Source: a virus
Virus record (IMG/VR): IMGVR_UViG_3300033273_000309
Coordinates: 1-54,904 of that record
Direction: 5' to 3' (one strand)
DNA length: 54,904 bases
Within the stretch, counting starts at the first letter, position 1; every line of letters begins with the position of its first letter. The translations under genes and the position numbers were made by a program. The notes beneath the pieces were generated by a model that saw only the letters and a program-made list of their open reading frames with translations, was not told the DNA's origin and made no database searches. Below, piece after piece: positions 26,501 to 33,891 of the stretch.

Positions 26501-29500
26501 TAAGTTCTTATGATCGTGAAAGATATTCCGAAGAACTACCTTTAATTGATTATTATAGATCCAGTGATATCATTGACCTTAGACCAAGAGTTGTACCATA
26601 TGATAGTGCAACCACTCCATATTCTCCATTTGAATTCGCTGCTAGAAAGTTCTCCACAACATTAAATTCTACACCATATAATTTCGCTAAAGATAAGAGT
26701 CTTTTCTTAAGTTATAATTATTATCTTGCGAGAGTTGATAAATTATATCTAAACAGATATGGAGAATTCTTTATTACAAAAGGAGTCCCATCACTAACTC
26801 CAATTTCTCCACCACCAGTGGACAATGCATTGGAAGTAGCCACAATTTCAATGTCCCCATATGTCTATGATATTAATGATGTAACAGTACAATTGTCTTC
26901 GCATAAACGTTATAGAATGCAAGACATTTCCAGACTTGAAGATAGAGTGAGAAATGTTGAATACTATTCCTCCCTATCTTTACTTGAAACTGATACAAAA
27001 AATCTAACTATAAGAGATTCTTCTACTCAATTAGATAAATTTAAGTGCGGATTCTTAGTAGATAACTTCAAATCAGTATCTAGTGGTTCTTTAGGAAATC
27101 CTCAACACAAGTGTAGTATTGATACTAAAGAAGGTGTTCTGAGAGCTCAACATTATACAACTTCTCTAGACATGCTTCTAGGTTCTGAAGCCGTAGTAGG
27201 AACTTCTAGTAATTCAAATCCAGATGCTGATTTGAGATTCGTCAAGGAATTGGGAAGTCCAAATACAGTTAAAGTTGGTGATGTTGTTTGTTTAAAATAT
27301 TCTGATGTAGAATTCCTGAAGAATACTTTTGCAACACGAATCGAAAACGTTAATCCATTTGCTGTTGTTAACTGGATTGGTGTTATTGAACTAAATCCCG
27401 CAACTGATACTTGGGTAGAAACTAAGTTGACAAAACGAACTGTAGACCAAGAGGGTAATTATTCTCAATCAATACAACAACTGGGTATTGATAGTAACAC
27501 AGGATTATCTCCAATTGACTGGGGAGCATGGGAAACTACCTGGACTGGCACCAGGGAGGTGAGTCGTCAAAACATGGGAAGTATCAAAGTCGGAAGTAAA
27601 ACTATTGGTAAGAGCACACGTAGAGGAAGATACCAAAGAGGTCGTGGTGTTCCAATTACAACTACAAAGACAATCAGAGATCAGTTTACCACATTTACGA
27701 ATGTGACCACACTAACAACTGGTGGTCAAGCTAGAAAAGGTATTCAATATAAGGTTAGTGAAAAATATGATACTGTTAACTTAGGCAAATCTATAATCGC
27801 TACAGATATCATTCACACAATGAGATCTAGAAACATTGAATTTATAGCGAAACGATTAAAACCAAAAACTAAGTTGTATTGTTTCTTTGATAATGTTGAT
27901 ATGATGAAATATGTCGTTCCAAAACTCATTGAAATTGAGATGGAGAGTGGCACTTTCTCTACGGGAGAAACAGTAACTGGTACTTTGGGTACAACTTCGA
28001 TTAGATTTAGATTAGCATCACCTAATCATAAGTATGGTCCATATAAGAATGCAGATCAAGTCTTTACAAATAGTCCATATGCACCAACTCAAACTATTCC
28101 TTCTTCATATTCAACAACTTCTAAAATATTAAATGTCGATACAGCATCTTTAGAGTTGCAATCTGCTTCTGGATTTTATGGACATATCGTTAAAAATATG
28201 CAATTGAAAGGAGAAACTTCCAAAGCTATTGCTAAAGTAACGGATATTAGGTTGATCACTGATAATTCCGGAACATTAATTGGTTCCTTGTTTATTCCAA
28301 ACTCTAAACTTCAATCTACTCCATCGTTTGAAACTGGAACAAAAACTTTTGTTCTTACAACTAGTGACACCAATGCCACTATCGTAGGTTCAACAGATAG
28401 TACAGGTGATACTAAATTTACTTCTTCGGGAACATTGAATACTGAAGAGGAGTTAACTCTAAGAACAAGAAATGCAAATATTGAAAGACTCGATAGAAGT
28501 GAAGAAAGAACTTTCAGTTTCACTTCAACAAACTTACGAGCAGGAACAACATTTAATAATCGTACTGTAAAACAAACAAGATGGGTTGACCCTCTTGCAC
28601 AATCCTTTGAGGTTCCTGATGAAAATGGTGTATTTATTACCAAGTGTGATATATTCTTCCAAGCGAAAGACACAAATAATTTGCCAGTTACCTGTCAAAT
28701 TAGAACCATGCAAACTGGTTTACCAACAACAACTATTGTTCCTTTCGGAGAAGTTGTTCTAGATCCAAGTCAGGTAGTTTTATCTGAAGATGGTAAAACT
28801 CCAACTACTTTTACTTTCCCATCCCCAGTATATCTAGAAACTGGAAATTCTTATTGTATAGTTCTACTTTCTGCATCGAACGAGTATAAAGTTTGGGTCT
28901 CTCGTATGGGAGAAGAAGATGTAACAACATTGAATTTACCAGAGTCGCAGAAGATCGTGGTGTCGCAACAACCACTACTAGGTTCTCTGTTTAAATCTCA
29001 AAACGGTGCAACTTGGGATCCTAGCCAGTTGGAAGACTTGAAACTGACTCTATATAGAGCAAACTTTGTTAAAGAACCTTCTACAGTTAGATTCTATAAT
29101 CCTAAACTAGATGTTGGTAATAATCAAATTGCAACTCTAAAAACAAATCCACTTGACACGATTTCTAAATCTGTCCTTGTTGGTTTGGCTAAGAGTTTAA
29201 GTTCAACTGAAGTTAGTGGATTGACTCCTGGAGTTACTGTCCTCCAAAGTAATAATTCACTATTTACTTCAAACTTGAAGAGTGTTATTGGAGCCATTGG
29301 AATTGGTAGTACTTTGTCAGTAACTTCTGCTGGAATTGGATTTACTTCCAACTTTAAGACATATTCCAATGTAGATTTGGTTTCTATAACTGGTTCTGGT
29401 TTTGGTGCAAAGGTCAATATTAGTGTTGATAATGGAGTTGCGATAGCGGCAACCGTTTCTATTGGTGGTACTGGATATGCATTTGGTGATGCTTTAGAGG

Positions 29501-31089
29501 TAAATTATACACAAACTGACGGACTCGGTGACAATCTAGTACTTACAATTCCTAATAATGTTGGAGTAATTTCCGCATTCAACTCTTTGATAGTGACAAA
29601 TGTTCAGGGTTCCTTAACTCAAAATACAATAGATAGTTTATTCTATGTTGGAACAGGTGGCACATCACTTTTATCTGGTGCAACTGTTAATACTATTGAT
29701 GATTTGACGGATGGATTACATTTCAAAGTTACTCACACTAATCACGGAATGTATTCTGGTGTTGATAAGGTAACTCTTTCTGGACTAGAACCAGACTTGA
29801 AACCAGAAACTCTCAAAGCAGCATATAATTCTACATCTACAGAAAGTATTGTTGTTAGTAACGTTGGAATATTTACAAGCTTTGAGAATGTTCCAGTTTC
29901 TTCCGTAAACCCAGGTTACATCTTGGTTGATAGTGAAGTTATTGGTTATACTGGAGTTGTTACTTCTACCAATAGTTTGACTGGAATAACTAGAAATATT
30001 GATAATTCTGTTTCTGGAAGTTACCCACTTGAATTACCAATATTTAAATATGAATTAAATGGAGTTTCTCTGAGAAGAATTAACAAGACCCATAATTTCT
30101 CTGACAGTGACTTGGTAACTTATCCAAATGATTTGGATTATTACTACATTAGAGTTGGTATGAATAGTAGAGGTATTGATAGAACTCCAGGTAATCCTCT
30201 TGGTCTTCCCGCATTGTATTGGAGATCAAACAAATCTTGTGGATCTTATGATACAGTTCCATTAGAACTATCACCAAAAGGACCAAAAGCGACTCAGAAC
30301 GTACCGTTCAATATTATTAGACCAAATTTCGCTATAATGTTGCCTCAACAAACAAATGTATCATCTACAATGAGAACAATAAGTGGTTCTTCGCCAGATA
30401 GTACATTACCTGCATACGTTGATCAAGGATTCGTTGAAGTTGCCTTAAATGATAATAATTATTTTGAAACTCCTAGAATAATTGCTTCTCAGATTAATGA
30501 AGATACTTACTTATCTGATCTTCCAGGTAGTAAGTCTCTAACTATGGAATTGATCATGAGTACTGAGGATGAAAAAGTTTCACCAATGATTGACTTGGAT
30601 AGAATTAATTTGATTACTGTCGCAAACAGACTTAATTCTAAAGTTACAAACTATGCAACAGATCCAAGAGTTAATTCACTGAATGCTGATCCATGTGCAA
30701 CAACTTATTTGAGTAACGTTGTTCTCTTAGAAAAAGTTTCAGATAGTATAAAAGTATTCTTTGATGCCTTTAGAGATGTATCGAATGATATTAGAGTATG
30801 TTATAGAATCTTTAGATCGGATGTTCCAGAAACTTCTCAGTTATGGCAGTTGTTTCCCGGATATGATAATCTTGATGCTAATGGTCAAGTTATTAATTCT
30901 GCAAAAAATAATGGACTGCCTGATAAGTTTGTTCCCGCTTCAGTTACAGAGGAAGACTTTAAATCTTATGAATTTACAGCTAATAACCTACCACAGTTTA
31001 ATGGATTCCAAATAAAAATCATGATGACAGGTACTAATTCATCATTTGTACCTCAAATTTCGGACTTTAGAGTTATTTCAACTATTTGA
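23578..31089 (+). CDS. Large structural protein with N-terminal DUF4815 (2,503 aa)
   Basis: The N-terminal ~60 residues (LNTSPYFDDFDPQKNYQRVL, then FKPGTPIQARELTTLQSLLQ) carry the DUF4815 signature found in large tail or baseplate proteins of cyanophages and other myoviruses. A basic linker (RRGRYQRGRGVPITTTKT) lies near 1345. The segment ~1660-1780 (RWVDPLAQSFEVPDENGVFI...GNSYCIVLLSASNEYKVWVS) and the last ~120 residues (SNDIRVCYRIFRSDVPETSQ...FNGFQIKIMMTGTNSSFVPQ) look like conserved family cores. It also has GxGY (IGGTGYAFGDALEV) and 'VDSEVIGYTG' modules. It probably forms peripheral baseplate or tail-fibre attachment structure, the place filled by gp9-gp12 in T4. Start is 5 bases after the gp8 stop. 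Confidence 0.82.
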   Translation: MAQNTNLNTSPYFDDFDPQKNYQRVLFKPGTPIQARELTTLQSLLQNQVEKFGKHFFKEGQVVIPGNTAYDSEYTCVQIDPTHLGIDVSIYLNFLVGKQIKGETSGVTAKIERFITSEESENDNFTLYIKYQSSSEINFTANKFVDGENLIVLENIDYGIGVIKLESSFATTIIADSTATGSAIKIEEGVYFIRGFFVDVFPQTVILDQYSNLPSYRVGLSIFEDIAMPSQANADLFDNARGFSNFAAPGADRLRITATLIKKSLTDFNDENFVELVRIENGIIKKVPIKQDVSTLITDELARRTNDESGDYYVKPFSVIAKESLNNGVGNNGVYRSDQLTKQGNVPSDDLLSLQISPGKAYVKGYEVETLITVNADLEKPRTTELVEDTTVPFSLGNQLEINRVHGTVPVGFGSTSTVTLYSQRTVTNGVASGIPVGVARVYDLKLKNAEYSDNSSVFEVSAYDFQTYTYLQLNASLTQSLPAFVEGKNSSASGFLAYDVNDSSQIVLYETVGEFNNGEQLKINGEDVSRTVSAVRDYNLGDVRQIVGFTGVTTTFTADTIINGLIPLGPPGTDFTISPASGGISTVTTSTSTFGVGINTGDIFVYTKTGQTNPTYNRVTEVNAAAKSIKIEATQSVTGVNNGSLPTSELETSVTKGIPTLLNPRNAFFFAELEHENIASVDISEGEIVFRKSYPVTIASNGLTATLESDTNLSLEPFDEEDYTLVYDDGTVESMSSSQFSITNARTITLVNLSQNGTATLTATLRKRRLKSKKKIYNRCAVLDIRSSNNNSSGVGATTIADGLTFSPYYGTRVQDDRISLNVPDVVTVLGVYESSDENDADLPKLEIVDLNANILNTVKGEIIYGLTSNAMGFLVSTNGTNRVDFLYVNENTFIQGEKILFGESNVRGQLSLLIEGDRNIVSDFIFESGQTVELADFSSITRKPDVSAPSRRLKIVYNAYYIDPNDDGDFVTVSSYDRERYSEELPLIDYYRSSDIIDLRPRVVPYDSATTPYSPFEFAARKFSTTLNSTPYNFAKDKSLFLSYNYYLARVDKLYLNRYGEFFITKGVPSLTPISPPPVDNALEVATISMSPYVYDINDVTVQLSSHKRYRMQDISRLEDRVRNVEYYSSLSLLETDTKNLTIRDSSTQLDKFKCGFLVDNFKSVSSGSLGNPQHKCSIDTKEGVLRAQHYTTSLDMLLGSEAVVGTSSNSNPDADLRFVKELGSPNTVKVGDVVCLKYSDVEFLKNTFATRIENVNPFAVVNWIGVIELNPATDTWVETKLTKRTVDQEGNYSQSIQQLGIDSNTGLSPIDWGAWETTWTGTREVSRQNMGSIKVGSKTIGKSTRRGRYQRGRGVPITTTKTIRDQFTTFTNVTTLTTGGQARKGIQYKVSEKYDTVNLGKSIIATDIIHTMRSRNIEFIAKRLKPKTKLYCFFDNVDMMKYVVPKLIEIEMESGTFSTGETVTGTLGTTSIRFRLASPNHKYGPYKNADQVFTNSPYAPTQTIPSSYSTTSKILNVDTASLELQSASGFYGHIVKNMQLKGETSKAIAKVTDIRLITDNSGTLIGSLFIPNSKLQSTPSFETGTKTFVLTTSDTNATIVGSTDSTGDTKFTSSGTLNTEEELTLRTRNANIERLDRSEERTFSFTSTNLRAGTTFNNRTVKQTRWVDPLAQSFEVPDENGVFITKCDIFFQAKDTNNLPVTCQIRTMQTGLPTTTIVPFGEVVLDPSQVVLSEDGKTPTTFTFPSPVYLETGNSYCIVLLSASNEYKVWVSRMGEEDVTTLNLPESQKIVVSQQPLLGSLFKSQNGATWDPSQLEDLKLTLYRANFVKEPSTVRFYNPKLDVGNNQIATLKTNPLDTISKSVLVGLAKSLSSTEVSGLTPGVTVLQSNNSLFTSNLKSVIGAIGIGSTLSVTSAGIGFTSNFKTYSNVDLVSITGSGFGAKVNISVDNGVAIAATVSIGGTGYAFGDALEVNYTQTDGLGDNLVLTIPNNVGVISAFNSLIVTNVQGSLTQNTIDSLFYVGTGGTSLLSGATVNTIDDLTDGLHFKVTHTNHGMYSGVDKVTLSGLEPDLKPETLKAAYNSTSTESIVVSNVGIFTSFENVPVSSVNPGYILVDSEVIGYTGVVTSTNSLTGITRNIDNSVSGSYPLELPIFKYELNGVSLRRINKTHNFSDSDLVTYPNDLDYYYIRVGMNSRGIDRTPGNPLGLPALYWRSNKSCGSYDTVPLELSPKGPKATQNVPFNIIRPNFAIMLPQQTNVSSTMRTISGSSPDSTLPAYVDQGFVEVALNDNNYFETPRIIASQINEDTYLSDLPGSKSLTMELIMSTEDEKVSPMIDLDRINLITVANRLNSKVTNYATDPRVNSLNADPCATTYLSNVVLLEKVSDSIKVFFDAFRDVSNDIRVCYRIFRSDVPETSQLWQLFPGYDNLDANGQVINSAKNNGLPDKFVPASVTEEDFKSYEFTANNLPQFNGFQIKIMMTGTNSSFVPQISDFRVISTI

Positions 31090-31093
31090 TATT

Positions 31094-31339
31094 ATGGATC
31101 TTACACCAGTAGAAGGAAACAAAAATCTCTATAGAGATAATAAATCGAATGCTGTGATTAATACATCTGACACTGACTATAACAAATATTTGGAATTGAA
31201 AGAAGCAAAATTAAAAGAAATTGAAAGAATTAATAAAATGGATCAAAAAATCAGTGAGATAGATGAACTTAAGAATGAATTGAGTGAATTGAAATCTCTT
31301 ATGAAAGATTTGGTTTCTCATTTGCAATCTAATTCATAA
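31094..31339 (+). CDS. Small coiled-coil protein (81 aa)
   Basis: The ATG at 31094 lies four bases after the preceding stop. The frame is open further upstream, but only inside the neighbouring gene. The N-terminal third reads MDLTPVEGNKNLYRDNKSNA, a start shared by small cyanophage structural-region proteins I recall. Residues ~35-75 are a Lys/Glu/Leu-rich helix with heptad character (LKEIERINKMDQKISEIDEL, then KNELSELKSLMKDLVSHL), so a coiled coil is likely. Its stop codon lies inside a late-promoter motif. Possible role as an oligomerisation or connector piece for the adjacent tail proteins, by context only. Confidence 0.75.
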   Translation: MDLTPVEGNKNLYRDNKSNAVINTSDTDYNKYLELKEAKLKEIERINKMDQKISEIDELKNELSELKSLMKDLVSHLQSNS

Positions 31340-31342
31340 ATA
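31335..31342 (+). promoter_or_regulatory. Late promoter motif over a stop codon
   Basis: CATAAATA contains the TAA stop (31337-31339) of the coiled-coil gene and lies 21 bases before the ATG at 31364. Confidence 0.65.
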
Positions 31343-31363
31343 CTTAAAAAACGGACTCTAATA

Positions 31364-31696
31364 ATGGCGGCAAGGAATGTAAATTTAGTTCTTGAACAGG
31401 GGGTAGATTTTCAAGCCACCTTTACCATCAATAACTCTAACAATGCTCCATTAAATCTGACAGGATACACTGGAATTTCTTCTATAAGGAAACATCCATC
31501 ATCTTCTACTGCGTATCCATTGACAATAGAATTTCCAGATAGACTAAATGGTCAGGTCAGAATTTCTATGGGATACAGTGCTACTGATGCTATAGAAGGT
31601 GGTAGATATGTTTATGATGTTGTATTGATTTCACCGAATGCTTACAGAAGTAGAGCTGTTCAGGGTAATGTTCTAGTAACTCCAGGAGTATCATAA
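31364..31696 (+). CDS. Small beta-rich structural protein (110 aa)
   Basis: 110 residues with an Ig-like beta pattern: NLVLEQGVDFQATFTINNSN, LNLTGYTGISSIRKHP, NGQVRISMGYSATDAI, GRYVYDVVLI and a closing VQGNVLVTPGVS. Proteins with 'QG.dF...f.....g.plnLtGyt..s.iRkh' and a terminal 'G.v.VtPgVT' are common in marine phages and resemble the N-terminal domain of phage baseplate upper or fibre-attachment proteins. The stop overlaps the next start (TAATG at 31694-31698), so it is coupled to the 225-aa gene. Probable virion component. Confidence 0.75.
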   Translation: MAARNVNLVLEQGVDFQATFTINNSNNAPLNLTGYTGISSIRKHPSSSTAYPLTIEFPDRLNGQVRISMGYSATDAIEGGRYVYDVVLISPNAYRSRAVQGNVLVTPGVS

Positions 31697-32373
31697 TGTC
31701 GGATTACATAGTAACATTAAACGAACCTGGTCCATATAGGATTGGTGTAGATTATGAAATTCCAACTAAATCTATACAATATGGAAATATCATTTTAGAT
31801 GATATTAGTTCGCAATTTGATGGATCTACGGTTAATTTTGCTCTGGCTAAAGATGGTACACCATATGTACCTATCAATGATCAACAACTTTTGGTGATGG
31901 TAAATAATACCATATTGAAACCAGTAAAAGATTTCACTATCTCCGGTAGTAATATTATTTTTACCAATCCACCAACCAATGGACAAAATTGTACTGTAGT
32001 TGCTTTAGCTACAACAGCGGATCTAACAAGAACCGTTAATTACATTGTCGATAGTGGATCTATTGCAATGCTGGCTGGAAATAAAGGATCCGTAACATTA
32101 GATGTTAGTGGAATTATTGAGTCTCTCACTATATTTTCGGATCAACAAGGTGATTTGACTTTGGATATTAAAAAATCAAATTATACAAATTTTCCAACAT
32201 TTACTTCAATCGTTGGGGGTACATATCCACAATTTTCCAATTCAAGAAAAGTAAAGGATGATGTCCTAAATAGTTGGGATACATCAATAGTAGCCGGAGA
32301 CATCCTGACGTTTGATGTTATTGCAGTGAATAACATTAATAGATTTCTAATCTCTTTAAAATTAAAATTATAA
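31696..32373 (+). CDS. Structural protein built on the DDISxxFxG module (225 aa)
   Basis: 225 residues, start overlapping the previous stop. Residues ~30-105 carry the block ILDDISSQFDGSTVNFALA ... LLVMVNNTILKPVKDFTISG ... IIFTNPPTNGQNCTVVALA. This same block appears inside the 4,907-aa protein (VIDDISSQFDG near 14770, LLFDDISLSFTG near 17735, IRFDDISTFFNG near 19420), so here a fibre/baseplate module exists as a near stand-alone gene. The C-terminal half (SIAMLAGNKGSVTLDVSGII, later SWDTSIVAGDILTFDVI) looks like a separate beta domain. Likely virion-associated; exact position unknown. Confidence 0.75.
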   Translation: MSDYIVTLNEPGPYRIGVDYEIPTKSIQYGNIILDDISSQFDGSTVNFALAKDGTPYVPINDQQLLVMVNNTILKPVKDFTISGSNIIFTNPPTNGQNCTVVALATTADLTRTVNYIVDSGSIAMLAGNKGSVTLDVSGIIESLTIFSDQQGDLTLDIKKSNYTNFPTFTSIVGGTYPQFSNSRKVKDDVLNSWDTSIVAGDILTFDVIAVNNINRFLISLKLKL

Positions 32374-32376
32374 ATA
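32369..32376 (+). promoter_or_regulatory. Late promoter (consensus TATAAATA)
   Basis: TATAAATA, the exact T4 late consensus core, includes the upstream TAA stop (32371-32373) and lies 47 bases before the ATG at 32424. A strong AAGGAG site (32410-32415) is eight bases from that ATG. Confidence 0.75.
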
Positions 32377-32423
32377 AAGATAGTTAAATTAAAACGTCAC
32401 CAAAGTTGTAAGGAGTTGTTTAA

Positions 32424-33431
32424 ATGGCACTATTAGTTCCTAATATTGGGGAAATTGAGTCTCTAAGGTATTTGATTGCACAAAATAATCATACTGCTGC
32501 CTTGGCTGACCAGTCACCAAGAAATCTCGTTCTCAAACTCTACACTAGTAACACGACTCCAGCGGAATCGGATGTTCCTTCTGCTACCGCTTATTATGAG
32601 CCATATGGAGTTGGTAATACTAATGCATATGGATATGCACCTTCCACAGGTTATCCATATTGTGTAAATAACAGAACCGATCAAAATTACACATCACAGA
32701 CAGGCATTCTTCTAAACGGATCTCGTTGGAGAATTAATAACGTTGGTTCGGGTACAACCGCAACCTATCCAGAACAGACCTTCACATTCACTGGTGACGC
32801 AGGAGATGTATATGGTTACTATGTAACCCGTGCAAATAATATGCCAGTTGCAGTTCAAGGTGTTGTTCATGGTGCTAGTGTAGGCGTTGGAACAACTGTA
32901 TCCAAAGGTGATAACACCGATCCAGTAATTGGAGTCGTTGGAAACCAATACATCACAATCGATTCAGATCAAAGTGTTGACGACATCACTCTTGGAATGG
33001 TTGTTGGTGGTAATGCTGGTATTGATACTGGATCAACCGTTATCGGTATCGACAGAGCTCTTAAGGTTGTCTACTTAGATAAAGCTCTACTCGATAACAT
33101 TCAGGTTGCTACTTCTCCTACAGTAACATTCAGTTATGGTAAGATTTCTGCAACTGGTCACCAACTAGTTGCTGGAGACGTTATCTACGTTGCAGCTGGA
33201 ACAGGAAATACCACAACCGCATCTGGTACTTATCAAGTATTCAGTGTACCAAACGCAGATGAGTTCTATACTTCACCTGCACTATCACCAACAATGAATT
33301 CCGCTGTTGGACTTGATACCTGCACCCTCTACAGTTCAATCATGTATGCTGAAAGATTCACAAATGGTCCTTACAGCATTCAGAACAACGGAGACCAAAT
33401 CAAGATCACTCTAAACGTCGCTCTTGACTGA
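32424..33431 (+). CDS. Probable abundant virion structural protein (335 aa)
   Basis: 335 residues starting MALLVPNIGEIESLRYLIAQ. The LLVPNIGE start is shared by a family of cyanophage structural proteins I recall. It continues with strand-rich Thr/Gly/Val sequence (TFTGDAGDVYGYYVTRANN; SDQSVDDITLGMVVGG) and ends NNGDQIKITLNVALD. Three features suggest strong late expression: a perfect TATAAATA upstream, the strongest ribosome site in the region (AAGGAG, spacing 8), and preferred C-ending codons (ATC, AAC, TTC, ACC) unlike its AT-ending neighbours. An intrinsic terminator follows at 33461-33490, so it may be transcribed as a single-gene unit. A fibre or decoration protein is plausible; function not proven. 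Confidence 0.78.
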   Translation: MALLVPNIGEIESLRYLIAQNNHTAALADQSPRNLVLKLYTSNTTPAESDVPSATAYYEPYGVGNTNAYGYAPSTGYPYCVNNRTDQNYTSQTGILLNGSRWRINNVGSGTTATYPEQTFTFTGDAGDVYGYYVTRANNMPVAVQGVVHGASVGVGTTVSKGDNTDPVIGVVGNQYITIDSDQSVDDITLGMVVGGNAGIDTGSTVIGIDRALKVVYLDKALLDNIQVATSPTVTFSYGKISATGHQLVAGDVIYVAAGTGNTTTASGTYQVFSVPNADEFYTSPALSPTMNSAVGLDTCTLYSSIMYAERFTNGPYSIQNNGDQIKITLNVALD

Positions 33432-33433
33432 TT

Positions 33434-33441
33434 AATAAATA
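33434..33441 (+). promoter_or_regulatory. Late-promoter-like motif just before a terminator
   Basis: AATAAATA lies two bases after the stop of the 335-aa gene and about 20 bases upstream of the terminator stem. RNA starting here would reach the terminator within some 40 bases. Confidence 0.5.
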
Positions 33442-33460
33442 ATTATATAATTGATTTTTT

Positions 33461-33490
33461 GGGGATTGTAATAACTGCAATCCCCTTTTT
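33461..33490 (+). terminator. Intrinsic terminator
   Basis: GGGGATTG (33461-33468) pairs with CAATCCCC (33478-33485). The stem extends by a G-U and an A-T pair to leave a short loop (33471-33475) and is followed at once by TTTTT (33486-33490). It has all the parts of a + strand factor-independent terminator and is the clearest one in the window. Confidence 0.88.
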
Positions 33491-33519
33491 CATTAATAGG
33501 TCTTTTATTGTCGTGAAGG

Positions 33520-33891
33520 ATGAATATTTACGAGTATAATTCATCTACTATTAACGAATATTCCCAAGAAGATTGTGGTTTTTTGACTGACTCTTCTTGG
33601 GAAGTAATCGACTGTGGAAATTTAGATGATGATATTGTTTCAAAAGAAGATTCGTATACTATAGATTGTAATGAGACACTAACTCCTTTTGGTGGCGTTA
33701 AAGTCGGCGGTGGTAGTACAAAGTATAAGAAGATCAATTCCGTATTTAAGAAATATCTTGATCTTAACTCCAGATCAATTATTTTCTACGGAATTGTTCT
33801 TCGTTGGGTTGGATTCAGTGTTCTGTTCCAACTTTCCAATGATATGAAGAGAGTAGTAATACCTGATGTTTCGGGTGGAGGTGTTTCGTGA
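33520..33891 (+). CDS. Small relative of the downstream repeat protein (123 aa)
   Basis: 123 residues. It starts MNIYEYNSSTINEYSQEDCG and has a short run of the same pattern used repeatedly in the next gene: CGFLTDSSWEVIDCG, NLDDDIV, then LTPFGGVKVGGG, compare 'DYGFIT...V.PFGGLSISGSA'. The C-terminal part is hydrophobic/basic (RSIIFYGIVLRWVGFSVLFQ) and unlike the neighbour. Its start is oddly placed: GAAGG abuts the ATG directly. The end overlaps the next gene by four bases (GTGA). Since both proteins begin MN(I/T)(Y/F)(E/H)YN, I read this as a tandem paralogue rather than a frameshifted fragment, but the alternative is open. Confidence 0.65.
   Translation: MNIYEYNSSTINEYSQEDCGFLTDSSWEVIDCGNLDDDIVSKEDSYTIDCNETLTPFGGVKVGGGSTKYKKINSVFKKYLDLNSRSIIFYGIVLRWVGFSVLFQLSNDMKRVVIPDVSGGGVS
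33877..33881 (+). promoter_or_regulatory. Ribosome binding site supporting a GTG start
   Basis: GGAGG lies six bases before GTG at 33888, inside the end of the upstream gene. This is ideal spacing and decides the start of the 1,773-aa protein. Confidence 0.75.
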
